Below, one piece after another: positions 1 to 6,572 of a stretch of DNA of 9,294 nt. The notes beneath the pieces were generated by a model that saw only the letters and a program-made list of their open reading frames with translations, had not been told where the DNA came from and made no database searches. Location of the stretch: positions 1 through 9,294 of the forward strand of contig CALLKD010000092.1 in the NCBI GenBank assembly GCA_938008595.1. The letters are read 5' to 3'. Position numbers and translations under genes: made by a program. The stretch is from an uncultured bacterium (GTDB lineage Bacteria > Patescibacteriota > Minisyncoccia > Phycocordibacterales > Phycocordibacteraceae). The stretch's first letter is position 1. Every line of letters starts with the position of its first letter.

Positions 1-1
1 C

Positions 2-70
2 GATAGTATTTTAAATAAAGGGACTACTTTCACAATCACACTCCCCTTACTTAAGGAAGTCGGAAAATAG
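2..70 (+). CDS. Sensor histidine kinase, C-terminal end (partial)
   Basis: Frame 2 is open from the window edge to a TAG at 68-70 and encodes 22 residues. They contain LNKGTTFTITLPL, which matches the end of the HATPase_c ATP-binding domain of two-component histidine kinases: the last G-box strand, typically G-K-G-T-T-F-x-(I/V)-x-L-P. Only this tail is present, so the sensory domain and the phospho-accepting histidine lie outside the window. The short extension after LPL (LKEVGK) is normal for the family. The stop codon lies inside the left arm of the terminator hairpin at 67-95, so the gene is the last in its transcription unit. The call rests on one short but distinctive motif. Other GHKL ATPases are possible but rarely end this way. 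Confidence 0.72.
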   Translation, partial: DSILNKGTTFTITLPLLKEVGK

Positions 71-95
71 AAAAACCCCTTTCGGGTTTTTCTAT
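67..95. terminator. Bidirectional intrinsic terminator
   Basis: Positions 67-78 and 84-95 form a perfect 12-bp inverted repeat (ATAGAAAAACCC / GGGTTTTTCTAT) with a 5-nt loop CTTTC. The arm facing each direction supplies a T-run directly after the GGG, so the same hairpin can terminate the plus-strand histidine kinase and the minus-strand DoxX gene converging on it. The stem begins inside the kinase stop codon. Confidence 0.85.
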
Positions 96-113
96 CGCAC
101 AACACATTACGTA

Positions 114-536
114 TTAGCGCTTTCTCTTTCCATCAAGTGACCATGCGCCTGGGCCTGTGATCATGATAGAGATTGATGCAGCGAGTAGCAGAATGATGTA
201 CTCATATCCACCGTTTGCAAGTGAGAATCCCTTTGACACATGAACGGTAAGGAAAGCCACTGCAGCCACAAACGCAGTGAACTTTGCAGCCCAGTGTGTG
301 TAGAGACCAATAACAAGGAAGATACCACCAACAAACTCAGCTGCAATTAGGAGGTACGCAAATACCATCGCTACGGGGAAGCCAATCATGCCAAGGAAAC
401 CAGCCACATTAGCAACACCTCCGGTAATCTTCATCCAACCATGCATGGCGAAAATAAGACCAGTAACAACACGGAGGATCGTAGGAGCATAACTGGTCAT
501 CTTGTCAGTACACGAACAATTCAATAGCTTGCGCAT
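114..536 (-). CDS. DoxX family membrane protein
   Basis: This 140-residue integral membrane protein belongs to the DoxX family. Four hydrophobic segments lie at about residues 18-34, 54-78, 84-100 and 112-128. Family hallmarks are LRVVTGLIFAMHGWMK in helix 1, AEFVGGIFLVIGLYTHWAA in helices 2-3 and a G-Y-E-Y motif before the last helix. DoxX proteins are small four-helix proteins linked to quinone or thiosulfate oxidation and oxidative-stress responses, but the exact reaction is not settled for most members. The annotated start (536) gives a 12-residue extension with two cysteines (CSC). An internal ATG at 500 (MTSYAPTILR) fits the usual family N-terminus and is an equally good start. No ribosome-binding site is visible at 536. 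The gene converges on the histidine kinase and shares its terminator. It is not part of the large operon to the right. Confidence 0.88.
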   Translation of the reverse strand: MRKLLNCSCTDKMTSYAPTILRVVTGLIFAMHGWMKITGGVANVAGFLGMIGFPVAMVFAYLLIAAEFVGGIFLVIGLYTHWAAKFTAFVAAVAFLTVHVSKGFSLANGGYEYIILLLAASISIMITGPGAWSLDGKRKR

Positions 537-540
537 AATA

Positions 541-600
541 ATAATTTTATAATTTATTAAGGTTACCCATATAGTATAGCCGACCGAGGGGGCAACAGGT
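541..600. promoter_or_regulatory. Divergent promoter region (tentative)
   Basis: The 114-bp spacer between the divergently transcribed doxX and the 178-residue gene is the only place for both promoters. It is AT-rich at 537-560. It holds overlapping -10-like hexamers on both strands: TATAGT at 570-575 (plus) and TATACT, read on the minus strand at 578-573. Neither has a good -35 hexamer at the standard spacing. I see no operator palindrome. Confidence 0.35.
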
Positions 601-650
601 AGTGGTGATACTGCATAGCAAAATTCCCCAAAATAGCCTAAAATCTAGGT

Positions 651-1187
651 ATGAACCGGATGGAGGCTCAACCACCACACCCTACCCACAAAGAAGGTGT
701 CCGTGAAGGATACGTACTCATTGACCAGTACGGGCCTGATATTCTTGGTGCTCTACAGAGCCAAAGCCAGAAATACTGGAAGAGCGCACACGTCACAGCT
801 AAGCCAGTTACCACGGGAGAAGTGGTAGTAACAAAGCTACGGGACGGAACGGAGGAGACAAAACGTGTTGCGGAAGTTGATGGCTGGAAAGTAACGCATG
901 CACTTGGCGAGGAGACCTTTCAAACGAACGCGGAGTTTAATAAACGATATATCCCTGTTGACGGTGCAGAGAATGAATACAAGTCAAACGGAAAGGTGTA
1001 TGTACACGCCATTAAAAACCCTCACCCAGATCAGAAGGTTGCGATTAAGGCCTCATGGGGAGACTTTGAGTATGGGGATGCAGACTGCTACTTTGTTGAC
1101 ACCTACACTGCTGAAACTAACGAGCCTGAAAACCAACCCTACATCATAGGGCGGGAGGAGTTTGAAACATATTATTCTGCTGAGTAA
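651..1187 (+). CDS. Hypothetical soluble protein, 178 aa
   Basis: I do not recognise a family with certainty. The product is hydrophilic and charged, with no signal peptide or membrane segment, so it is probably cytoplasmic. The middle (residues about 55-100) is strand-rich with VVVTKLRDGTEETKRV. The C-terminal third contains W-G-D-F-E-Y-G-D-A-D-C-Y-F-V-D, then Y-I-I-G-R-E-E-F-E-T-Y-Y. This ending resembles a small beta domain seen at the end of many uncharacterised bacterial proteins (roughly G-D-x-x-V-D, spacer, Y-x-V-x-x-x-x-F-x-x-x-Y), but the resemblance is from memory and gives no function. The ATG at 651 has AGGT directly against it, too close for a ribosome-binding site. The ATG at 660 has the same AGG at a workable spacing and may be the true start (175 aa). 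The gene is monocistronic and ends 3 bp from the opposing gene. Confidence 0.7.
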   Translation: MNRMEAQPPHPTHKEGVREGYVLIDQYGPDILGALQSQSQKYWKSAHVTAKPVTTGEVVVTKLRDGTEETKRVAEVDGWKVTHALGEETFQTNAEFNKRYIPVDGAENEYKSNGKVYVHAIKNPHPDQKVAIKASWGDFEYGDADCYFVDTYTAETNEPENQPYIIGREEFETYYSAE

Positions 1188-1190
1188 TAC

Positions 1191-1640
1191 CTAGACGGAG
1201 GTTGTAGAAAGCAGCAACTCTCGTACCTGCTTCTTGCTTGTGCGATAGAAAGCAACAAGACCCGCAACATTTCCAATAACCATCACAAAGAAATATGGGT
1301 ATAGCTCCGGGTACGAAGAGATAACGATTCCTGCAAATACCAATATGCTCACAAGGAGAATGTGGATAGTCCCGTACAGTACTGCCGCTCTATAGACCAT
1401 CACCTTAGGTGATTGAAGGAAAAGATTCTTGCTTGCAATCTTTCGTACCACAAATGGTACTGCGTATAGTGCCGCAATTGCAGGAAGCGTTGCGCGAATT
1501 ATCTGCGCAAACATTGGGCTCTCAGGAACCATTGCGGAAAGGATCCATGCGCCAACCATGCCAAACAGTAGGTGGGGCGCAAAGCCTGCCATAAGGTAGT
1601 AAAGTGTCGGTGCTTTCCAGCTTTGTATACGTGTAATCAT
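1191..1640 (-). CDS. Hypothetical four-helix membrane protein, 149 aa
   Basis: This protein has four predicted membrane helices at about residues 13-36, 46-65, 84-108 and 113-132. Basic residues (VRKIASK, YRTSKKQVR) follow helices 2 and 4, so the C-terminus is probably cytoplasmic. No catalytic motif or known family signature is visible, and I do not assign a function. It lies 38 bp downstream of the 484-residue cohesin gene on the same strand, so it may be the last gene of that operon or have its own start. The interval is AT-rich (TATATAT just before the ATG) with only a 4-bp hairpin. The stop codon is 3 bp from the stop of the convergent plus-strand gene. Confidence 0.75.
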   Translation of the reverse strand: MITRIQSWKAPTLYYLMAGFAPHLLFGMVGAWILSAMVPESPMFAQIIRATLPAIAALYAVPFVVRKIASKNLFLQSPKVMVYRAAVLYGTIHILLVSILVFAGIVISSYPELYPYFFVMVIGNVAGLVAFYRTSKKQVRELLLSTTSV

Positions 1641-1678
1641 ATATATAAGAATACCATTCTCTCAAAAAGAGGGGTGCG

Positions 1679-3133
1679 CTATTCAGCATCCTCTATACGC
1701 TCAGAAATATAGCGTTCAAGCTGTCGCAAGTTTCCAAGCATGTTCTTGTGAATCTTTACCTCCTCAGTGGTGAGCGCTCTCTTTTCACGTGCACGCTCAA
1801 GCATTCGAAGATTCTTTTCAAGATCCATTCGATACACATCAAAGCTTCTATGTACGTCCTTTTCTACGGTCGTAAGTAGTGGGTGTTCTCGGTGTCGGTG
1901 ACGACTGAGGTAGAATCCTCCAAATACCGCAACTACAAGAGATGATACTGAGAGTGCGAGAAGGAGGAGAAGTAGCCAGAATAGGGTGATAGACCAAGAA
2001 CCAATTCTAAACACTCCCGTATCAAGAGCATTTGCAGGTACCAAGACAGAGCCAACAACCTTCTGCACATTTCCTGCAGTATCACGCGCCATGAGCACTA
2101 TCTCATGTTTTCCTGAACTAGGGTCAGGTACGCTGTATCCACCGTTTAGGAATGCAGTGGCATCGAGTGTGATACTTTCTCCCCCATCTATACGAAGCTC
2201 GTATCCTGCAAGTCCAGAACCTTCATCGGTACTTGATGCGCTAAGTATAAGTGCACGGGTATTTGCATCATACGTAAATGAGTGACTCGTAATCTCTGGT
2301 GGTGTCGTATCGATATGAAGACGGTAGGTGGCAGTCTCTCCCCAGGTTCCCTTTTCACGTACCCGCATGCGGAAGTACCATGTGCCGTCAGACAAATCAG
2401 TTATCTTTTTCTCGGTGATTGCCGGCTTATAGGTAACTACCGGCTGTGCATTCTCTTCGCGATCGACAACAAGCTGCACCTGCTCAGCACTCTTTGTAAG
2501 TACCCAACTAAGTACAGGGTTTGTGTTTGCATACCACACTGACTGATCAGGGTGTGTTATGGAAGTAATGGTGACACTTGATACCGTACTTGGAATACTA
2601 GGCTGTGCATTTGTAGGAGTCGGTGGCAAAGTGACCACGGGAGCTGCTGCTACATCAGTAACGATTATCCGCCCACCCCGTGCTGCCGAAAGAACATCAG
2701 TTCCGTTTCCGTCATTAGCACGTATAGCTGCACCGGCAAAAGAGAGGGACGCCGTTCCTGCTTGTTTTGCAACAAAGGTAGCGGTTAGTACTGTTCCTGA
2801 GCTGCCAGAGAATCCGGGGTTGGGCACACCTCCGTTATAGGTAATGGTGCCTGCCTCGTTTGAAAACGCAGGGTCTTCTACCCACAAAGAAAAGATAGAT
2901 CCACTTTTACTGAGTGAGGTAACCGACAGAATATTTGAGGAAAAACTTAGTATTGCCTCGGAGTTGTTAATGGCGACCCCTTCCGGATTAACCACTATAC
3001 GAACGGTAACTACATCTCCCTTCTTTACAGAGGCAGACGATGGGAGGGCATTCAATGTTGCAGCACGAGCAGATGACACCTCTACTCCAGAGAAAAGAAT
3101 GAGCACTACAAATAGAAGTTTGAGGTATTTCAT
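1679..3133 (-). CDS. Membrane-anchored cohesin and Ig-like domain protein, 484 aa
   Basis: A Sec-type signal peptide (residues 1-24, MKYLKLLF, cleavage near SARA-A) precedes a cohesin-like beta-sandwich at about 26-158. Diagnostic stretches are SVKKGDVVTVRIVVNP, FSLWVEDP, TYNGGVP and ANDGNGTDV. A linker (160-185, Pro/Thr-rich) leads to a fibronectin/Ig-like domain (about 188-276, ending DTTPP). A second Ig-like domain follows (about 277-365, with DEGSGLAGYELRIDGG and ARDTAGNVQ). One membrane helix (381-410) follows, then a stop-transfer HRHRE. The last 70 residues are cytoplasmic, highly charged and predicted helical or coiled coil. The likely role is to hold a dockerin-bearing partner on the outer face of the membrane and pass position or force to something inside. 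The ATG overlaps the TGA of the upstream cohesin gene by 4 bp (3130-3133), implying coupled translation. Calling the N-terminal fold cohesin is based on motif pattern and the dockerin in the same operon. Confidence 0.82.
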   Translation of the reverse strand: MKYLKLLFVVLILFSGVEVSSARAATLNALPSSASVKKGDVVTVRIVVNPEGVAINNSEAILSFSSNILSVTSLSKSGSIFSLWVEDPAFSNEAGTITYNGGVPNPGFSGSSGTVLTATFVAKQAGTASLSFAGAAIRANDGNGTDVLSAARGGRIIVTDVAAAPVVTLPPTPTNAQPSIPSTVSSVTITSITHPDQSVWYANTNPVLSWVLTKSAEQVQLVVDREENAQPVVTYKPAITEKKITDLSDGTWYFRMRVREKGTWGETATYRLHIDTTPPEITSHSFTYDANTRALILSASSTDEGSGLAGYELRIDGGESITLDATAFLNGGYSVPDPSSGKHEIVLMARDTAGNVQKVVGSVLVPANALDTGVFRIGSWSITLFWLLLLLLALSVSSLVVAVFGGFYLSRHRHREHPLLTTVEKDVHRSFDVYRMDLEKNLRMLERAREKRALTTEEVKIHKNMLGNLRQLERYISERIEDAE

Positions 3134-4002
3134 CGGCGAATAAGCAGTGCATTGATTCTCTTTCGTAGAGCAACGAGCACAAGGAATAGCAGTGCTATGA
3201 ATACTCCCACGTAGAGCGTCTTGTTTTCTGTGTGTACTCCAGAAACCGTTGTGGCAACTACTTCCCCATCAGTACCAATGGCACGCACTACAATTCGTGT
3301 CTTTAGCGACTGGTCGTTAATGACATAAAACCGTTCAACGTTCTGAGGAGTGCCCAACCAACCTTCTGTAACTTCATAATGCTGTACCCCACTTCCCGTA
3401 TCACCTCCGTAGAACGCAACAAAATACTTGCCATCAAAGAGCGCTGCATCACGTCCAATATCTGCAACGAGTGGTGTCTCTTGTGACACAGGAGCGGCAA
3501 CCTGCTCAGTTGTTGAAGTGTCCACCGTTACGGCTGTTGGAATACCTGAAGAAGTTTCTACGGTTCCCTTCCCGTCATTCTTATAGGCAACAATATTTTG
3601 AGGTGTGAGTGTGTATGTTCCTGCAGTATCGGCATGTGCACGAATGGTGAAAAGTAAGACGTCAGAATTTGGAGGAACCCCATGCGGAACGCCACCAGAG
3701 AATTCCACCACACTATCGGAAAGGATCAGTTTTGGACTTTCTATCCAAAGGCTAAAGGCAGAGCCAGCAGTATCAATAGTATCAATGTGCATGCCCGCAG
3801 GAATATGCACGCTTCCTGACACTGCATTTATTGGTGACTCCTTTGTTGTAAGCAAGACACGAACTACAAGCTGTTTATGTGCACCAACCGTTGTACCTAA
3901 CGCATCAGCATGTACGACTGCTGCGTGTGCCGCATGGGGGGAAGCAACGATCAAGGCTAGTGCGAAGACAAATGCTCGTATATATGTGTGCGTTATGTTC
4001 AT
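3130..4002 (-). CDS. Membrane-anchored cohesin domain protein, 290 aa
   Basis: The signal peptide is at residues 1-27 (cleavage near AHA-A). A cohesin-like domain spans about 28-160. It shares with its downstream neighbour the spaced motif S-x-FSLW-(V/I)-E-x-P, then GGVP, then NDG-(N/K)-GT, so the two cohesins are paralogous but well diverged. A short beta-rich region follows (about 185-258, GKYFVAFYGGD and NDQSLKTRIVVRA). A single membrane helix lies at about 262-280, with an 11-residue basic cytoplasmic tail (RKRINALLIRR). It is a compact anchor for a dockerin partner, most simply the product of the gene just upstream. Its ATG overlaps the TGA of the dockerin gene by 4 bp (3999-4002), and its own TGA overlaps the next ATG by 4 bp. 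It differs from the 484-residue protein in lacking the Ig-like stalk and the long cytoplasmic helix. No catalytic residues are apparent. Confidence 0.82.
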   Translation of the reverse strand: MNITHTYIRAFVFALALIVASPHAAHAAVVHADALGTTVGAHKQLVVRVLLTTKESPINAVSGSVHIPAGMHIDTIDTAGSAFSLWIESPKLILSDSVVEFSGGVPHGVPPNSDVLLFTIRAHADTAGTYTLTPQNIVAYKNDGKGTVETSSGIPTAVTVDTSTTEQVAAPVSQETPLVADIGRDAALFDGKYFVAFYGGDTGSGVQHYEVTEGWLGTPQNVERFYVINDQSLKTRIVVRAIGTDGEVVATTVSGVHTENKTLYVGVFIALLFLVLVALRKRINALLIRR

Positions 4003-6572
4003 GATGTTGCGGTGCTACCCCACTGATAAAGCATTATAGAGAAGTCTGTCGCATTTACGTGCGTATCAGCATTAATGTCCACCCTGACATTTCTAAATGG
4101 TGGAAGGGTCTTCCAAAAGGCCAGCAATATTGAGAAGTCAATTGCATTCACCTTACAGTCACCGTTTACGTCTGCAGAAAGACTTGAGCAGGTGCCACCA
4201 ATGGGCGGTGTTGTAGGAGGAAGTGATCCTCCTCCCGTACCTCCACCCCCTCCTCCACCACCTCCACCAGTGCCTCCACTATTTGTTGCAGTGAACTGGA
4301 GTGATGATCGTGACACTTCAGTTCCGTAGTACACCGCCACCTTAAAGAAGTAGGTTCCTGGTACTGGCACCGTTGCTCCGAGTACGGTATCAAAGTTCTC
4401 CCCTGGAGTTACCAGCTTTGCTGCTGAGGCATAGAAGAGGTCGTCTCCCCCACCACAAGAGTTTGTTGAACTTGAAACCACACACCACTCATACTGGTAC
4501 TCATACGGAACAGTACCCTCGTTTGTGATACGTACATTTGCACTCACACTTGGTACCACGGTTGAATTCATGCTCTGAATAATTACCTGTGGCGGTGCGG
4601 TGGTGACATTCCAGTAGTCATTTCCAGGAAGTGTCTTTCCTGTCTCTACGTTTGCAGAGATAGTACTCTCCCATACGCCGCCGGTAGCACTCACGTTTGT
4701 GAGGTATGCATATTCATACGTACCTACACCGGTGCGTGTCATTGGTGCAGCATTTACCACCACGTTACGGTTTGGATCGTACACCGTTATGAGAGGCACG
4801 GCGAGTGAATCTGTAAGGGTGCCGTTGTAGATCGTAGTGGCAGTAGCACGGTATGTGCTTCCTGCTGTAATTGTTCCAAAGTCAGACATTGAAACTGTCC
4901 ATGGAGATTGTGATGAGAGTGTGAGAGATGTAAGGGTACGGGTACCATTTGCCCACACATCAGCTGCAAGTGTTCCGAACGAAGAGAGGGTTCGTGCTGA
5001 ATATGACCACACATTAAGCGGTACGGCTGTTATCGCAGCAGCAAGTGATGAAGATGCTGAGTTAGTATTTGCATTTACTGCGCTGGTAACTCCCGCCGTT
5101 GCAGTATTGGTATTTGCATTTACCACTACCGCTACCGATGTTGATGCGGTAACTACGTCAGACTGGAGTGCGAGGGATCCACTGGTGAGTGATCCGCTTG
5201 TAAGGGTTCGTGTTGCGTATGTCCATACATCTGAGGCAGTGAGTGCGGCTCCACCAACAACACTAGAGATTGTTGTATCAACATTTGTTGCAAGTTGCTT
5301 TCCAATTGATCCAACGGTTGTAAGTGTTGAGGTTGCCACATTCCATACATTAGATGGGAGAGCACTAAGCGTCGCACCAAGTGAGGTAGAGGCAGTTTGG
5401 ACGGTAGCGTTGGTGTTGGCGTTCACGATGGCGGCGATTGAAGAAGAGGCCAAGGTGGTGTTGGCGTTAACTGCAGTGGTGATACCTGAGGTTGCGCTCG
5501 TGGTGTTTGCGTTCACGACTGCTGCAATTGAGGTTGAGGCCGTAGTGACATCAGACTGGAGTGCCAGGGATCCACTTGAGAGTGTGGCTGCCGTGAGGGT
5601 GCGCGTACCGGCAGCCCAGATGTCAGCTGCGATTGCAGTACCTGAAGTGAGGGTACGAGAGCCGGCTGCCCATACGTTGGTTGGGATACTCGCAATGTTT
5701 GAGGTGATGGTCGAGAGCGTCGCACCAAGTGAGGTAGAGGCAGTTTGGACGGTAGCGTTGGTGTTGGCGTTCACGATGGCGGCGATTGAAGAAGAGGCCA
5801 AGGTGGTGTTGGCGTTAACTGCAGTGGTGATACCTGAGGTTGCGCTCGTGGTGTTTGCGTTCACGACTGCTGCAATTGAGGTTGAGGCCGTAGTGACATC
5901 AGACTGGAGTGCCAGGGATCCACTTGAGAGTGTGGCTGCCGTGAGGGTGCGCGTACCGGCAGCCCAGATGTCAGCTGCGATTGCAGTACCTGAAGTGAGG
6001 GTACGAGAGCCTGTAGTCCACACATCAGCTGCTAGTGTTCCAAATGAAGAGAGGGTTCGTGCTGAGAAGCCCCAAATAGCACTTGGGAGTGTTGAAAAGA
6101 GAGAGGAGGAAGCACTAAGTATTGCAGAGTCAGTGTTTACCTTAACGGCAGCAGCAACACTGGCCGCTATTTCATCTGTTGAAGAGGCAGAAGAGGTTGT
6201 GGCAACAATAAAGGTAAAGTCATCACGCACGAGAGTACCATTTATTGCTGACCCACAGGTCATTGCTGCAGGGTATATTCCCTGCGTGGTGGTGGAATAG
6301 GTGTAATAGTGCCAACCATTAACATTAGCCGTCACTGCCTGGTCAGTTACCACTGCAGCACCGCTCGGTGACCAAATTGAAATAGTACAGGCCGTGGTAG
6401 TCGCAACAAAATCGTCATCATACACAAAGTCCCCAAGCGTAATGGGTTGCCCTGGTGCATATGAATTTCGTGCAATAGCAAAAGCAAAAGGCGCCCCCGT
6501 AAAAATGAGAGTACAAAGAACGACTACGAACGTCGCTACCGTAGATTTATTTCTTCTTCGCAGGTACGTCAT
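3999..6572 (-). CDS. Secreted fibre-like repeat protein with C-terminal dockerin, 857 aa
   Basis: From the ATG at 6572 the protein starts MTYLRRRNK, then a hydrophobic core and a cleavage site near AFA (residue 32). A GTG at 6593 gives a 7-residue longer version with a poorer signal peptide. A beta-rich domain (about 35-125) comes next. A low-complexity Ala/Thr/Ser region (about 160-550) carries nine W-x4-(R/S)-T-L-(T/S) motifs, such as DIWAAGTRTLT, and eight VNANT motifs, probably a long repetitive stalk. Two beta-sandwich-like domains follow (about 558-658 and 661-764; the second has a possible Cys pair WC...SC). A 17-residue Gly/Thr run (766-782) leads to a dockerin (795-857). Both dockerin loops fit the calcium pattern D-x-N-x-D-x-x-x-N-x-x-D: DVNGDCKVNAID and DINADTHVNATD. 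The dockerin predicts docking onto the two cohesins encoded immediately downstream. No enzyme domain is visible. The stalk contains a perfect 296-bp duplication. Confidence 0.88.
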   Translation of the reverse strand: MTYLRRRNKSTVATFVVVLCTLIFTGAPFAFAIARNSYAPGQPITLGDFVYDDDFVATTTACTISIWSPSGAAVVTDQAVTANVNGWHYYTYSTTTQGIYPAAMTCGSAINGTLVRDDFTFIVATTSSASSTDEIAASVAAAVKVNTDSAILSASSSLFSTLPSAIWGFSARTLSSFGTLAADVWTTGSRTLTSGTAIAADIWAAGTRTLTAATLSSGSLALQSDVTTASTSIAAVVNANTTSATSGITTAVNANTTLASSSIAAIVNANTNATVQTASTSLGATLSTITSNIASIPTNVWAAGSRTLTSGTAIAADIWAAGTRTLTAATLSSGSLALQSDVTTASTSIAAVVNANTTSATSGITTAVNANTTLASSSIAAIVNANTNATVQTASTSLGATLSALPSNVWNVATSTLTTVGSIGKQLATNVDTTISSVVGGAALTASDVWTYATRTLTSGSLTSGSLALQSDVVTASTSVAVVVNANTNTATAGVTSAVNANTNSASSSLAAAITAVPLNVWSYSARTLSSFGTLAADVWANGTRTLTSLTLSSQSPWTVSMSDFGTITAGSTYRATATTIYNGTLTDSLAVPLITVYDPNRNVVVNAAPMTRTGVGTYEYAYLTNVSATGGVWESTISANVETGKTLPGNDYWNVTTAPPQVIIQSMNSTVVPSVSANVRITNEGTVPYEYQYEWCVVSSSTNSCGGGDDLFYASAAKLVTPGENFDTVLGATVPVPGTYFFKVAVYYGTEVSRSSLQFTATNSGGTGGGGGGGGGGTGGGSLPPTTPPIGGTCSSLSADVNGDCKVNAIDFSILLAFWKTLPPFRNVRVDINADTHVNATDFSIMLYQWGSTATS
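4002..4190 (-). other. Dockerin domain coding segment
   Basis: This encodes the last 63 residues of the 857-aa protein. Two calcium-binding F-loops are separated by a short linker (KTLPPFRNVRV). Acidic and Asn ligands at loop positions 1, 3, 5, 9 and 12 are intact in both halves. Position 7 is Lys in loop 1 and His in loop 2. Each loop is followed by FSI(L/M)L, giving the twofold symmetry typical of type I-like dockerins. Positions 10-11, which set partner choice in clostridial dockerins, are Ala-Ile and Ala-Thr. Confidence 0.9.
4227..4277 (-). repeat. Poly-glycine linker tract
   Basis: Seventeen codons encode Gly and Thr only (15 Gly, 2 Thr), with ten consecutive Gly codons using GGA and GGT/GGG. 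The tract separates the beta-sandwich domains from the dockerin, followed by SLPPTTPPIGG. It is a flexible tether. On the plus strand it reads as a run of Pro codons, which is an artefact. Confidence 0.85.
5368..5663. repeat. Direct repeat copy, 296 bp (second in reading order)
   Basis: Base-by-base comparison shows this segment is identical to 5716-6011, offset by exactly 348 bp (116 codons). It lies entirely inside the dockerin fibre gene and preserves frame. The repeat encodes about residues 304-402, from GSRTLTSG to LGATL. Identity stops abruptly at both ends (5367 and 5664 differ from their partners). A more diverged relative lies at about 5034-5245, so the array grew in steps. Confidence 0.95.
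5716..6011. repeat. Direct repeat copy, 296 bp (first in reading order)
   Basis: This is the perfect partner of 5368-5663. It encodes about residues 188-286 of the fibre protein. The two copies are separated by 52 bp of non-identical sequence (5664-5715). The lack of even silent differences argues for very recent duplication or continuing gene conversion, or for an assembly artefact. Confidence 0.95.

Noticed and set aside
1641..1678. Possible terminator between the 484-aa cohesin gene and the 149-aa membrane protein gene
   Set aside because: Only a 4-bp stem (CTCT/AGAG) without a following T-run on the minus strand, too weak to call.
3999..4002. Alternative genetic code with TGA read as an amino acid
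   Set aside because: TGA terminates the dockerin and 290-aa genes precisely at the domain ends and overlaps the next ATG, so the standard bacterial code applies.
4075..4329. Plus-strand frame with a polyproline run
   Set aside because: It is the reverse complement of the poly-Gly linker and dockerin codons, an artefact of low complexity.
4920..6095. Possible CRISPR array from the repeated sequence
   Set aside because: Repeats are hundreds of bp long, in frame within a coding gene, and vary by codon. There are no short palindromic repeats with equal spacers and no cas genes.
4837..6300. A 487-codon plus-strand open frame antisense to the fibre gene
   Set aside because: It mirrors the Ala/Ser/Thr/Val repeat codons of the real gene, duplicates along with the 296-bp repeat, and gives a protein with no sensible domain pattern. 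The minus strand has signal peptide, repeats and dockerin in one frame.
1679..6572. Cellulosome for polysaccharide breakdown
   Set aside because: No glycosidase, carbohydrate esterase or clear carbohydrate-binding module is visible in any of the proteins; only the docking parts resemble a cellulosome.
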